Notes under the pieces: model-generated
Database searches by the model: none
Told to the model about the DNA's origin: nothing
Seen by the model: only the letters and a program-made list of their open reading frames with translations
Source: Pseudoxanthomonas broegbernensis
Lineage (GTDB): Bacteria; Pseudomonadota; Gammaproteobacteria; Xanthomonadales; Xanthomonadaceae
NCBI RefSeq assembly: GCF_014202435.1
Contig: NZ_JACHGU010000003.1
Location: 248,001 to 312,000 of the forward strand
Direction of reading: 5' to 3'
DNA: 64,000 nt
Program-made: the position numbers and the translations under genes
Shown: positions 1-8,745 of the stretch, in pieces
Layout: each line of letters begins with the position of its first letter
Position numbering within the stretch: the stretch's first letter is position 1

Positions 1-555
1 ATGAGCCGACTGCGCATCTTCGACGAAAACGACCCGGGCCGGCCCCTGTTCGCCAGCCGCGACGGGCAGGCCATCGCCGCCGAGCTGGAAAAGATCGGCG
101 TGACCTTCGAGCGCTGGCGGGCCAGCCGCGACATCGCGCCCGGCGCCAGCCCCGAGGAGGTCATGGACGCCTACCGCGCCGACATCGACCGCCTGGTCGC
201 CGAGCGCGGGTTCAAGACCGTGGACGTGGTCAGCATCGCCCCGGACAACCCCAGCCGCGCCGAGATGCGCAAGAAGTTCCTGGACGAGCACTTCCACAAG
301 GAGGACGAGGTGCGTTTCTTCGTCGCCGGCTCGGGCCTGTTCACCCTGCACGTGGACGGCAAGGTCTACGAGATCGAATGCGTCAAGGACGACCTGATCG
401 CCGTGCCCGACGGCACCCGGCACTGGTTCGACATGGGCGAGGAGCCCAGCTTCGTGGCGATCCGCTTCTTCACCGAGCCGGACGGCTGGGTCGGGCACTT
501 CACCGGTACCGACATCGCGCATAAATTCCCGCGCTACGTGCCGGAAACCGCCTGA
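1..555 (+). CDS. mtnD: Acireductone dioxygenase (methionine salvage)
   Basis: Oxidises acireductone (1,2-dihydroxy-3-keto-5-methylthiopentene) with O2. The Fe form yields the methionine precursor 2-keto-4-methylthiobutyrate and formate; the Ni form yields an off-pathway product. The 184-aa cupin has the metal set H97, H99, E103 (in [11 protein letters not shown]) and H141 (in RHWFDMG), matching characterised acireductone dioxygenases almost position for position. Length is typical. The ATG is the first base of the window, so the upstream RBS cannot be seen and a slightly earlier start cannot be excluded. It precedes mtnC, the preceding step of the pathway, on the same strand with a hairpin terminator between them. 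Cytosolic. Confidence 0.95.
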   Translation: MSRLRIFDENDPGRPLFASRDGQAIAAELEKIGVTFERWRASRDIAPGASPEEVMDAYRADIDRLVAERGFKTVDVVSIAPDNPSRAEMRKKFLDEHFHKEDEVRFFVAGSGLFTLHVDGKVYEIECVKDDLIAVPDGTRHWFDMGEEPSFVAIRFFTEPDGWVGHFTGTDIAHKFPRYVPETA

Positions 556-577
556 CCGGCTCCTTCGCCGCATCCCT

Positions 578-606
578 GCCCCTCCCCATGGAGGGGCGCT
601 TCTTTT
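578..606 (+). terminator. Intrinsic terminator/attenuator between mtnD and mtnC
   Basis: An 8-bp perfect stem (GCCCCTCC / GGAGGGGC, loop CCAT) is followed by GCTTCTTTT. It sits 23 bp after the mtnD stop and 14 bp before the mtnC start. Transcription from mtnD should be at least partly terminated here, so mtnC would be expressed by read-through or from its own promoter. Confidence 0.6.
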
Positions 607-619
607 CCAGGCCCCCGCC

Positions 620-1330
620 ATGACCCGCGCCATCCTCACCGACATCGAAGGCACCACCAGCGGCATCTCCTTCGTCCGCGACGTGCTGTTCCCCTACGCA
701 CGCCGCGCCCTGCCCGGCTTCGTGCGCCACCACGGCCACGACCCCGACGTGCGCCGCTGGCTGGACGAGGTGGCGGTGGAGGCCGGCGGCCTGTGCCAGG
801 ACGAGATGATCGTGGAGACCCTGCAGGGCTGGATCGACCAGGACCGCAAGCACACCGCGCTCAAGGCGCTGCAGGGCATGGTCTGGGAGGCCGGCTACCG
901 CAATGCCGACTTCACCGCGCCGATCTATCCGGACGCCGCGCAGACCCTGCAGCGCTGGCACGCCCTGGGCCTGCCGTTGTACGTGTATTCCTCCGGTTCG
1001 GTGCCGGCGCAGAAGCTGTTCTTCGGCCACAGCGACGCCGGCGACCTGACCGGGCTGTTCTCCGGCTGGTACGACACCCAGGTCGGCGGCAAGCGCGAGG
1101 CCGACAGCTACACCCGTATCGCCCAGGCCATCGGCGAGACGCCGCACGCCATCCTGTTCCTGTCCGACGTGACCGAGGAACTGGACGCGGCGCGCGCGGC
1201 CGGGCTGCAGACCGTGCTGGTCGACCGCCGCGAGGACTACCCGCAACCGCGCCAGGGCGAAGCCGCGCACGGCCATACCCGCGTGGCCAGCTTCCTCGAC
1301 ATCGAGCTGCCGCTGCCGCCACGCAATTGA
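620..1330 (+). CDS. mtnC: Enolase-phosphatase E1 (2,3-diketo-5-methylthiopentyl-1-P)
   Basis: Bifunctional HAD-family enzyme. It enolises and then dephosphorylates 2,3-diketo-5-methylthiopentyl-1-phosphate to acireductone, the substrate of the neighbouring mtnD product. The 236-aa protein starts with the HAD motif I variant typical of MtnC (DIEGTT, D8 and E10). It continues with the motif II region [18 protein letters not shown] and motif [14 protein letters not shown]. Length and motif spacing fit the family. The ATG at 620 follows closely on the terminator hairpin behind mtnD, which suggests tuned rather than simple co-transcription. A short hairpin follows the stop at 1339-1354. Confidence 0.95.
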   Translation: MTRAILTDIEGTTSGISFVRDVLFPYARRALPGFVRHHGHDPDVRRWLDEVAVEAGGLCQDEMIVETLQGWIDQDRKHTALKALQGMVWEAGYRNADFTAPIYPDAAQTLQRWHALGLPLYVYSSGSVPAQKLFFGHSDAGDLTGLFSGWYDTQVGGKREADSYTRIAQAIGETPHAILFLSDVTEELDAARAAGLQTVLVDRREDYPQPRQGEAAHGHTRVASFLDIELPLPPRN

Positions 1331-1633
1331 GAATGTTTCCCGTTCGAACACGGGTTTCCCGGGCTGGCTAGACTGCGCGCCACGTAGCCCGCGCGTCCGC
1401 GCGCCAGCCACGCAATCCGCGCCAGCCCGCCTGCGCCAGCCAGCCACGGATCCGAACGAAAAACGCCCCGCATGGGGCGTTTTGCTTTGGTGGCTTCGGG
1501 GGGGCGGGTCCCAGGGAATCTGGCCGACCGCTTGCCGGCGCTCCGTCGCCACCGGCGACTTGTCCGTGCCGGTACCGCAAAGCGGACTGCGTTATCCTGG
1601 CCAGAATCGGGATACCGCTGGGGGAGCGGGCAC
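1331..1633. other. Non-coding stretch between mtnC and the DUF3883 gene
   Basis: No convincing gene is seen. It holds a small hairpin followed by TTT (1339-1357, stem CCCGT/ACGGG), probably the mtnC terminator, and the stronger terminator at 1460-1487. The last 150 bases must hold the promoter of the following gene. No clear -35/-10 pair could be assigned. Confidence 0.5.
1460..1487. terminator. Rho-independent terminator
   Basis: Perfect inverted repeat AAAACGCCCC-GCAT-GGGGCGTTTT followed by GCTTT. The A-tract before and T-tract after the stem make it usable in both directions. It separates the methionine salvage genes from the accessory nuclease-like pair. Confidence 0.75.
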
Positions 1634-2485
1634 ATGGCAACCGGCGACGACTGGTCACGCAGCGAAGTGGAAGCCTGCGTAGCGGATTACCTGCGCATGC
1701 TGACCCTGGAGCTCAACGGCCAGCGCTACAGCAAGACCGAGCACGCCAACATCCTGCTGCAGAGGCTGGATGGCCGCAGCCGCCCATCCATCGAGTTCAA
1801 GCACTGCAACATCAGCGCGGTGATGCTGGCACTGGGTTATCCCGGCATCAAAGGCTACAAGCCGCGCCATAATTATCAGGCCCTGCTGCTGGACGTGGTG
1901 GAAGCGCAAGTGCAAGCCAGCGCTACCGTGCAAGAAGCCGCCCAGGCCGCCGTACTACGCCCGGCCGCCGAAATCGCCCTCGCCGACACCGCCGGCATCT
2001 GGGTGCCTGCCCCTAAGCAGCAGCACGTGCGCGAGGATCCCGCGCCCTATGCCCCGAATTTCTCCGCCGCCCGCCGCGACTACCTGGCCCAGGAAGCGCG
2101 CAACCGGTCCCTCGGCCGCGCCGGCGAACTGTTCGTGCTGGAGCTGGAGGCACGGCGACTGCATGCAGCCGGCAGGAAGGCGCTGAGCGAGCGCGTCGAA
2201 CACGTCGCCGCTACGCAGGGCGATGGGCTGGGCTACGACGTGCTGTCCTTCGAGGAAGACGGCCGCGAGCGCTTGATCGAGGTGAAGACAACGGCGTTTG
2301 GAGAACTCACCCCGTTCTTCGTCAGCCGCAACGAATTGGCGCGCTCCGAGGCCGATGCCGCGCATTACCGGCTCTATCGACTGTTCAACTTTCGCGACAG
2401 GCCGCGCCTGTTCAACCTGCATGGCGCCATCGCCGGGCATTGCCGACTTGACGCCATCACCTATTCGGCCCGTGTAGGCGGGTGA
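1634..2485 (+). CDS. DUF3883-domain protein, putative PD-(D/E)xK nuclease
   Basis: A 283-aa protein of unknown function. Residues 1-130 hold a helical region without a recognised family. Residues 155-270 form a DUF3883 module, a restriction-endonuclease-like fold often attached to helicases and restriction or defence proteins. The visible signature is GRAGE at 161-165, YDV at 201-203 (D202) and IEVKTT at 215-220 (E216, K218), the D...ExK layout expected of an active nuclease. The ATG at 1634 is the best in-frame start: the frame is open further upstream, but that part overlaps the terminator. It is followed after 26 bp by a second (D/E)xK protein on the same strand. Nuclease activity and a defence role are inferences. 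Confidence 0.7.
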   Translation: MATGDDWSRSEVEACVADYLRMLTLELNGQRYSKTEHANILLQRLDGRSRPSIEFKHCNISAVMLALGYPGIKGYKPRHNYQALLLDVVEAQVQASATVQEAAQAAVLRPAAEIALADTAGIWVPAPKQQHVREDPAPYAPNFSAARRDYLAQEARNRSLGRAGELFVLELEARRLHAAGRKALSERVEHVAATQGDGLGYDVLSFEEDGRERLIEVKTTAFGELTPFFVSRNELARSEADAAHYRLYRLFNFRDRPRLFNLHGAIAGHCRLDAITYSARVGG

Positions 2486-2511
2486 CTCTTTGATTCACGG
2501 AAGGAACCGAT

Positions 2512-3402
2512 GTGATCTCGAATCTTGTGCTATTCGCCACCTCGCTGGTTTCGGCCATCCTGTTGCTCTCCGGCGTCTTGATCATCAAGGCCATACGCCG
2601 CCGGAACAATCGGCGATCACCGCTACGAGGAAAGAAGATTGCGAACCTGCCCGGCCAGCAGCTCATGGCCCGGACCATCGATCATGGCGAGAACCTGAGC
2701 TTCGCCTTCATCCTCATGTACTTCTCGCTTCCGCTCACGTTGGGTGCTTGGTCGATCCATCACGTGGACTGGAGGTCCGTCCGATTCGGCTTTGACGAGG
2801 CGCTGTTCCTGACGGCCGGCATCGGCGTGTTCGGATACGGACTTTGGATGTATGCCCGTAGCTACGGCGCCTACATGGCGGCGAAGGAAGGCCAAATCGC
2901 TGAACAGATCACCGGGCAACTGCTCAATCGGCTGATGGGCCCCAAGTGCATCGTCGCCCACGACATGCCCTGCGAGAACTTCAATATCGATCACATAGTG
3001 ATCGCCCCACGCGCGGTCTATGCCGTAGAAACCAAGTCGTTCCGGAAGCCGGCCGGCTCCAGCGACAGCTCCCACTACAAGGTTGCCTTTGACGGCAACT
3101 CGCTGCAGTTCCCAGACTTCCGCAGCACCAAGGTTATCGAGCAGGCGCGCCGCCAATCCCAGTGGCTCGGGCGCTACCTGAAGGAAAGCTTGGGTCGGGA
3201 CGTGCCGGTGATTCCCGCGATCGCACTCCCTGGCTGGTGGGTCGAGAGGCTCGAAGGGGCGCGTAAGAGCGATATCAGGGTTTTCACGCCCATGGGGCGC
3301 GGCGCCGAGTTCCTGCTGTCTGGCGAGGAGATACTCGACGGGACGACACGCACCCTGATCGCGCAAGCCGTCGCCCAGAAGTATCCAAGCGTAGACAAGT
3401 AG
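2512..3402 (+). CDS. Membrane-anchored NERD (nuclease-related) domain protein
   Basis: A 296-aa protein with a hydrophobic helix at about 5-25, a basic loop, two more membrane segments at about 62-82 and 96-116, and then a cytosolic NERD domain at about 130-245. The domain carries D160 (NIDHIVIAP) and E173-T-K175 (AVETKSF), the D...ExK catalytic pattern of the PD-(D/E)xK superfamily. Translation begins at a GTG with AAGGA six bases upstream. It lies 26 bp after the DUF3883 gene, so the two are probably co-transcribed. Base composition looks lower in GC than in neighbouring genes, which hints at transfer. NERD proteins are usually annotated as nuclease-related; substrate and role are unknown. 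Confidence 0.72.
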   Translation: MISNLVLFATSLVSAILLLSGVLIIKAIRRRNNRRSPLRGKKIANLPGQQLMARTIDHGENLSFAFILMYFSLPLTLGAWSIHHVDWRSVRFGFDEALFLTAGIGVFGYGLWMYARSYGAYMAAKEGQIAEQITGQLLNRLMGPKCIVAHDMPCENFNIDHIVIAPRAVYAVETKSFRKPAGSSDSSHYKVAFDGNSLQFPDFRSTKVIEQARRQSQWLGRYLKESLGRDVPVIPAIALPGWWVERLEGARKSDIRVFTPMGRGAEFLLSGEEILDGTTRTLIAQAVAQKYPSVDK

Positions 3403-3446
3403 GAAGGGATGGCCCTCCCCTGCCTACTTCGGCCATCCATTAGGCC

Positions 3447-4229
3447 TCAATCCTTCACCAGCCCCCCATCCACCACCAGGTTCTGGCCGGTCACGGCGCG
3501 CGACCAGGGAGAAGCGAAGAACAGTACCGCGTCGGCGAACTCGGCCGGGGTGGTGACCCGGCGCAGCGGCGTGCTGGCGGCGATCAGGTCGAACACCGCC
3601 TCGGGCGTGGCGGCGCTGGCATCGGTGGTGCGCAGCAGGCCGCCGGAGACCATGTTCACCGTGATCCCGTCCGGTCCCAGGTCGGCGGCCAGGGTACGGG
3701 TCAGCGACAGCAGCGCCGCCTTGGACGCGGTGTAATCGTGGTACGGCACCACTGGGTTCTGGAACAGGTTGGTGCCGATGTTGACGACCCGGCCGAAGCC
3801 CGCCTCGCGCATGCCCGGCACCGCCGCCTGCACCGTGTTGAGCGCGCCGCGCACGCTGCCTTCGAACTGCGCGGCGAAGCGCTCCCAGCCGATCTCCGCG
3901 CCGGACGGGCGCGCATCGCCGTCGAAGACGAAGTCGACCAGGGCATTGTTGACCACGGTGGTCACCGGCGCGCCGAAGTGCACCCGCGCCTGGGCGATCA
4001 TCGCGGCCACCTGCGCCGGATCGGTCACGTCGGCCTGCACCGGCAGCACGCGGTCGGCGCCGAATTCCCGCTGCAGGGCCAGTGCGGCGTCGCGGCTGCG
4101 GCGGTAGTTCGCCACCACGCGGGCGCCCTGCCCGGCGAAGGCGCGGCTGAGGGCGGCACCGAGGCCGCGGGCCCCTCCGGTGACGAGGACCACCTGGGAA
4201 GCAAGATCGACCGAAGCAACTGCGCTCAA
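3447..4229 (-). CDS. SDR-family oxidoreductase (FabG-like)
   Basis: Classical short-chain dehydrogenase of 260 aa, probably NADP(H)-linked, reducing or oxidising an unknown carbonyl/alcohol. The Rossmann glycine motif TGGARGLG is at 17-24 and the catalytic YxxxK is Y166/K170 in YTASK. Two positions are unusual. The usual catalytic serine 13 residues before the tyrosine is a threonine (T153, in VNIGT), and the NNAG motif reads NNAL. The C-terminus (GQNLVVDGG) is typical of FabG-like enzymes. It is oriented against both neighbours, with no evident operon partner. The FabG-like annotation rests on overall resemblance only. Confidence 0.85.
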   Translation of the reverse strand: MSAVASVDLASQVVLVTGGARGLGAALSRAFAGQGARVVANYRRSRDAALALQREFGADRVLPVQADVTDPAQVAAMIAQARVHFGAPVTTVVNNALVDFVFDGDARPSGAEIGWERFAAQFEGSVRGALNTVQAAVPGMREAGFGRVVNIGTNLFQNPVVPYHDYTASKAALLSLTRTLAADLGPDGITVNMVSGGLLRTTDASAATPEAVFDLIAASTPLRRVTTPAEFADAVLFFASPWSRAVTGQNLVVDGGLVKD

Positions 4230-4410
4230 AGCACCGACTCCAGAAAGCAGGAAGCGAACCTGGCCCCATTGTCCTGGATCCGCGGCCCGGAACCGACAAG
4301 GTAGCCGCCTGCCCGGCAGGCAACAACCCGGCGGGGCTGTGGCTTGACCCCGTCTTTAGCCGGGGCGTTATACGCTCTGCGCCGACCTGCCCCGACCCGG
4401 GAGTACGAAC

Positions 4411-4899
4411 ATGACCGCCAGGAACACGATCTGCCTGTGGTTCGACGGCGCGGCGCTGGACGCGGCCACCTTCTATGCCGCCACCTTCCCGGACAGCGCG
4501 GTGACCGCCGTGCACCACGCACCGGGCGACTACCCCTCCGGCCGGCGGGGCGACGTGCTGACGGTGGAGTTCACCGTGCTCGGCATCCCCTGCCTGGGCC
4601 TCAATGGCGGACCGGCGTTCAAGCACAGCGAGGCGTTCTCGTTCCAGGTCGCCACCCAGGACCAGGCCCAGACCGACCGCTACTGGAACGCCATCGTCGG
4701 CAACGGCGGCCAGGAAAGCGCCTGCGGCTGGTGCAAGGACAAGTGGGGGCTATCGTGGCAGATCACCCCGCGCGCGCTGACCGAGGCCATCGCCGATCCC
4801 GACCCGGCGGCGGCCAAGCGCGCGTTCGAGGCGATGATGACAATGGGCAGGATCGACATCGCGGCGATCGAGGCGGCGCGGCGGGGAACGCAGGGCTGA
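4411..4899 (+). CDS. PhnB-like VOC-superfamily protein
   Basis: A 162-aa member of the PhnB / '3-demethylubiquinone-9 3-methyltransferase domain' group of the vicinal-oxygen-chelate fold. It opens with the strand typical of the group (ICLWFDGAALDAATFY) and has the mid-domain signature WCKDKWGLSWQI. Despite the historical domain name these proteins are not methyltransferases, and most have no known substrate. The ATG at 4411 gives the usual family length. The TGA stop is in the same frame as the downstream glycosylase, 57 bp before its expected first residue, so the two genes look transcriptionally coupled. Confidence 0.85.
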   Translation: MTARNTICLWFDGAALDAATFYAATFPDSAVTAVHHAPGDYPSGRRGDVLTVEFTVLGIPCLGLNGGPAFKHSEAFSFQVATQDQAQTDRYWNAIVGNGGQESACGWCKDKWGLSWQITPRALTEAIADPDPAAAKRAFEAMMTMGRIDIAAIEAARRGTQG

Positions 4900-4953
4900 T
4901 CCCCGCCGTGGCCGGTTGACGCCGGCTACACCGGCCACGGTGATACTCGGCCC

Positions 4954-5706
4954 AGGCCCGAGGGCCCTTCCATCGTCATCCTGCGCGAGGCGGCGGCGCA
5001 CTTCGCGGGACGCAAGGTCCTGCGCGTGAGCGGCAACAGCACGCAGGACATCGGCCGCCTGGCGGGCCGCACGCTGCTGGGCGTGCGCAGTTGGGGCAAG
5101 CACTTCCTGCTGGAGTTCGACGGCTTCAGCGTGCGGATCCACTTCCTGCTGTTCGGCAGCTACCGCATCGACGAGGCCAAGGACGCGCCGCCGCGGCTGG
5201 GCCTGGACTTCGGCAAGGGCCGGGCGCTGAACTTCTACGCGTGCTCGGTGCGCTTCATCGAGGGCGACCTGGACGACGCCTACGACTGGAGCGCCGACGT
5301 GATGAACGACGCCTGGGACGCGGCCGCCGCGCGGCGCAAGCTGCGGGCGCAGCCGCAGGCGCTGGCCGCCGACGCCCTGCTCGACCAGGACGTGTTCGCC
5401 GGCGTGGGCAACATCATCAAGAACGAGGTGCTGCACCGCATCCGCGTCCATCCCGAGAGCCGGGTGGGCGCGCTGCCGCCGCGCAAGCTGGCGGAGCTGG
5501 TGAAGCAGGCCCGCGAGTACAGCTTCGACTTCTACCGCTGGAAGAAGGCCTTCGTGCTCAGGCAGCACTACCAGGTGCACACCAGGACGCTGTGCCCGCG
5601 CGACGGCACCCGGCTGAGCTACCGCAAACACCTGGGCAGGGCCAAGCGGCGCGCGTTCTGGTGCGGGGCCTGCCAGCGGCTGTATGTGCAGCCGCCCGAC
5701 GCGTGA
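4954..5706 (+). CDS. nei: Fpg/Nei-family DNA glycosylase with AGG in place of the start codon
   Basis: Base-excision repair glycosylase/AP lyase for oxidised bases. In this family the initiator Met is removed and Pro2-Glu3 form the active site (M-P-E-G-P). Here PEGPSIVILRE is encoded from 4957, but the preceding codon is AGG (4954-4956) instead of ATG. No ATG, GTG or TTG lies in frame between the previous gene's TGA (4897) and 4957. The first usable start, GTG at 5026, would delete the catalytic residues. The rest is intact: QDVFAGVGNIIKNE (helix-two-turn-helix) and a C-terminal zinc finger with CPRD and CGAC. Options are a start-codon mutation, a sequencing error, or unusual initiation. Family call is strong; functionality is uncertain. 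Confidence 0.8.
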   Translation, partial: RPEGPSIVILREAAAHFAGRKVLRVSGNSTQDIGRLAGRTLLGVRSWGKHFLLEFDGFSVRIHFLLFGSYRIDEAKDAPPRLGLDFGKGRALNFYACSVRFIEGDLDDAYDWSADVMNDAWDAAAARRKLRAQPQALAADALLDQDVFAGVGNIIKNEVLHRIRVHPESRVGALPPRKLAELVKQAREYSFDFYRWKKAFVLRQHYQVHTRTLCPRDGTRLSYRKHLGRAKRRAFWCGACQRLYVQPPDA

Positions 5707-5790
5707 ACCGGCGCCGCGGCGCGCGCGCGCCGCGCGGGCTTCCGGCCCCGGGCCACGGCCCGGAGCGCACGCGCGACCGGCCCGCGTCCC

Positions 5791-8478
5791 TCAGCGCGCC
5801 ACCGGCCGCACCCGGTCGACATCGAAGCCCGCCTCCTGCCCCGCCACGCCGGTGCCGGGCTGGCCCGAACCGACGAACACGCGGTAGCGTCCCGGCATCA
5901 CCTGGCGCCCGCCCTCGACGGTCACCGCGCTCAGGTCGCGGGAATCGAGCTCGAACTGGAGCGTGCGGCGCTCGCCCGGCGCAAGGTGCACGCGCTTGAA
6001 GCCCCGCAGCGCGATGCGCGGGACGCCTTCGACATCGGGGAAGTCCAGGTAGAGCTGGGCCACCTCGTCGCCGGTGCGGTCGCCGGTGTTGCGCACCTCC
6101 GTCGTCACCCGCAGGCCCTCGCCCGCGCCGCCCTGCGCCGCCTGCAGCCGCAGCGGCGCGTAGGCGAAGCGGGTGTAGCTCAGGCCATGGCCGAACGGGT
6201 ACACCGGCGTGCCCTCGAAGTAGCGATACGTGCGCCCACGCATGTCGTAGTCGTCGAACGGCGGCAGGTCGTCCACCGAGCGGTAGAACGTCAGCGGCAG
6301 GCGCCCGGCGGGATTGACGTGGCCGGCGATGACGTTGCCGACGGCCAGTCCGCCCGACTGGCCCGGATACCAGGCCTCGATGATCGCGTCGGCATGCTGC
6401 TTGGCCCAGGCCAGGTTGATCGGGCTGCCGTTCATCAGCACGACCACCAGCGGCTTGCCGGTCGCCCTGGCCGCCTGCAGCAGCGCCTGCTGGTCGGCGA
6501 GCAGGTCCAGGCTGGTCTTGTCGCCGCCCTTGAAGCCGGGCACCTCGATCGGCGCTTCCTCGGCCTCCAGGTCCGAGGTGAGGCCGACCACCGCCACCAG
6601 CACGTCGCTGTCGGCCGCCGCCGCGCGCATCTCCGCCTCGGGCGCTTCCGAGATCCGCTTCCACAGCAGCCCGATGCCGGCCAGGATCCGGGCTTCGGTG
6701 GTGACCGTTATCGGATAGCGCCGGCCTGCTTCGAGGCGCACGGTCTTCATCGTCGGCAGGCTGTTCCAGGAGGCCTTGCTCAGGTCGACGAACGGCTGCC
6801 CGTCGAAGGTCATCTCGCCATTGAAGCCGCCGATGCCGAGCCGGTAGGTACCCGTCTCCGGGGGCACCAGGTAGCCGGTCCACCGGACCCGGTGCACGTC
6901 GCGCACCTGGGCCAGGTCCAGGCTGCGGGAGTTGACGTCCGGCTCGACCCGGGTCGCCACCGGCGCGCCCTCGAACCCGGTCCTGGCGATCCACGCATCC
7001 AGTTCGCCCGGCGCGAACCGGGCCGGCGGCACCGCGGCGGCGTTGTAGTAGCGCGCCAGCAGGCCCGGCTTGCCGTCGGGCGTGAGCAGTGCGCTGCCCG
7101 GTACCGGATCGCCGTCGGTGAAGCTTGCGCCGAACGGCACGTGGCGCACCTGCGCGGCGGGCATGGTGCGCCGCAATCCCTCCACCACCGACACCGGCGG
7201 GCCGGATTGCGGCGAGGAGTAGTTGCCGCGCAGCACGCGGGTCGCGTCGGCCAGCGGCCCGATCACCGCGATCCGCGCGCCGGGCCGCAACGGCAGCACG
7301 CCCTCGTTCTTGAGCAGCACCAGGCTCTTCTCCGCCGCCTCCAGCGCCAGGGCGGCATGGTTCGGGCGGGCGATGTCGGCCGGCGAGGCGGTGTCGGTGG
7401 ACGGCGGGCGCAGGCCGGGCAGGTCGCCCGTGCGATAGCGCGCGGCGAACAGCCGCACCAGCGCACGGTCGATGTCGGTCATCGAGACCAGCCCGCGTTC
7501 CAGCGCCTGCCGGTAGGGCGTGGTCAGGCCGTCGGTGTCGACCAGGGTGGCGCCGTTGCACTCGTTGTCCACGCCCGAGCGCAGCGCGGCCGCGACCGCC
7601 GATGCGGCATCGGGCGCATAGTGGTGGTGGACGCGGATGTCGGCGACCGCGTCGCAGTCGGACACCACGTAGCCCTTGAACGACCAGGCATCGCGCAGGT
7701 AGTCCTTCAGCAGCAGGTCGTTGGCGCAGGCCGGCTGGCCGTCGACGCGGTTGTAGGCGCACATGATCGAGCCCGCGCCGCCCTCGACGATGGCCGCGCG
7801 GAAGGCCGGCAAATAGGTGTCCTCCAGGTCGTGCCTGGAGACGTAGACGTTGGCATGGTGCCGGGTCGACTCGGGACCGCTGTGCACGGCGTAGTGCTTG
7901 GGCGTGGCCACCACGTCGAACCGGTCCGGGTGCTCGCCCTGCACGCCCTTGACGTAGGCCACCGCCATGCGCGCGGCCAGGAACGGGTCCTCGCCGTAGG
8001 TCTCCTGCCCACGGCCCCAGCGCGGGTCGCGGAAGATGTTGACGTTGGGCGACCAGGTGTTCAGCCCGGTGCCGATGCGGCCAGTGCGCCCGGTCTGCCG
8101 CGCCAGCGCATGCAGGCCGCGGACCTCGGTGGCGATCACCGCGCCGACGCGCTGGACCAGGGCGTCGTCGAAGGTGGCGGCCAGCCCGATCGGCTCGGCG
8201 AAGTTGGTGGTGGGCACCGTGCCCATCGCCCCGTGCAGCGACTCGGTCCACCAGTTGTAGGCGGGCACCTGCAGGCGCGGGATGGACGGCGCGGTGTTGA
8301 GCAACTGCCCCAGCTTCTCCTCGGTGGACATGCGTGCCACCAGCGTGGCGGCCATGGCCTCGGCCGGCTGCACCGGATCGGCCGCAGCCTGCGAACCCTC
8401 CACGGCGATGGCCGGCATGGCGGTGGACAGCGCAAGCGCCAGCATGATCGTGACGGCGCGCAGCAGCGGATGCGTCAT
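5791..8478 (-). CDS. GH3 beta-xylosidase/beta-glucosidase with PA14 insert
   Basis: Secreted or periplasmic glycoside hydrolase of 895 aa. A signal peptide ending near residue 26 precedes the GH3 N-terminal barrel with the nucleophile in VVSDCDAV (D274). The SDCDA form, rather than SDW, is characteristic of plant-type beta-xylosidase/alpha-arabinofuranosidase members. The C-terminal sandwich domain is interrupted by a PA14 carbohydrate-binding insert at about 472-610, and a fibronectin III-like domain ends the protein. The ATG at 8478 was chosen over an upstream in-frame start because it opens the signal peptide and has GGGAGA upstream. It is divergent from a secreted esterase and near a GH5 enzyme, which suggests plant cell-wall degradation. 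Exact substrate not determined. Confidence 0.88.
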   Translation of the reverse strand: MTHPLLRAVTIMLALALSTAMPAIAVEGSQAAADPVQPAEAMAATLVARMSTEEKLGQLLNTAPSIPRLQVPAYNWWTESLHGAMGTVPTTNFAEPIGLAATFDDALVQRVGAVIATEVRGLHALARQTGRTGRIGTGLNTWSPNVNIFRDPRWGRGQETYGEDPFLAARMAVAYVKGVQGEHPDRFDVVATPKHYAVHSGPESTRHHANVYVSRHDLEDTYLPAFRAAIVEGGAGSIMCAYNRVDGQPACANDLLLKDYLRDAWSFKGYVVSDCDAVADIRVHHHYAPDAASAVAAALRSGVDNECNGATLVDTDGLTTPYRQALERGLVSMTDIDRALVRLFAARYRTGDLPGLRPPSTDTASPADIARPNHAALALEAAEKSLVLLKNEGVLPLRPGARIAVIGPLADATRVLRGNYSSPQSGPPVSVVEGLRRTMPAAQVRHVPFGASFTDGDPVPGSALLTPDGKPGLLARYYNAAAVPPARFAPGELDAWIARTGFEGAPVATRVEPDVNSRSLDLAQVRDVHRVRWTGYLVPPETGTYRLGIGGFNGEMTFDGQPFVDLSKASWNSLPTMKTVRLEAGRRYPITVTTEARILAGIGLLWKRISEAPEAEMRAAAADSDVLVAVVGLTSDLEAEEAPIEVPGFKGGDKTSLDLLADQQALLQAARATGKPLVVVLMNGSPINLAWAKQHADAIIEAWYPGQSGGLAVGNVIAGHVNPAGRLPLTFYRSVDDLPPFDDYDMRGRTYRYFEGTPVYPFGHGLSYTRFAYAPLRLQAAQGGAGEGLRVTTEVRNTGDRTGDEVAQLYLDFPDVEGVPRIALRGFKRVHLAPGERRTLQFELDSRDLSAVTVEGGRQVMPGRYRVFVGSGQPGTGVAGQEAGFDVDRVRPVAR

Positions 8479-8745
8479 TCCCCAATTCTCCCGCGGTTTC
8501 GATGGTGTTCGAAGCCGACGGTGCAGCGTATCCGGTGCCGGCGCGCCCTGCGATTCCAAAAGGGTTATGCCTCATGTCTATTTTTGGGTGCGGGCGAGGA
8601 AGGGGATTTCCCTGGCGTATGCTCGGCCCGCTTTGCATCCAGGCGCCGCGTGCCGGGGAATCGGCACGACAGCCGGCGCGACATCCCGGTACGGCCCGCT
8701 CGTGCGCGGCGCCCATGCCACGCTCTTCCCAACCGGAGAAACGCA

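Noticed and set aside
5986-8500. Very long open frame on the + strand through the GH3 gene, continuous with the esterase frame
   Set aside because: It is the antisense shadow of a high-GC gene. The GH3 protein on the other strand has clear domains, a signal peptide and catalytic residues; only the 3' part from 8746 encodes a real protein.
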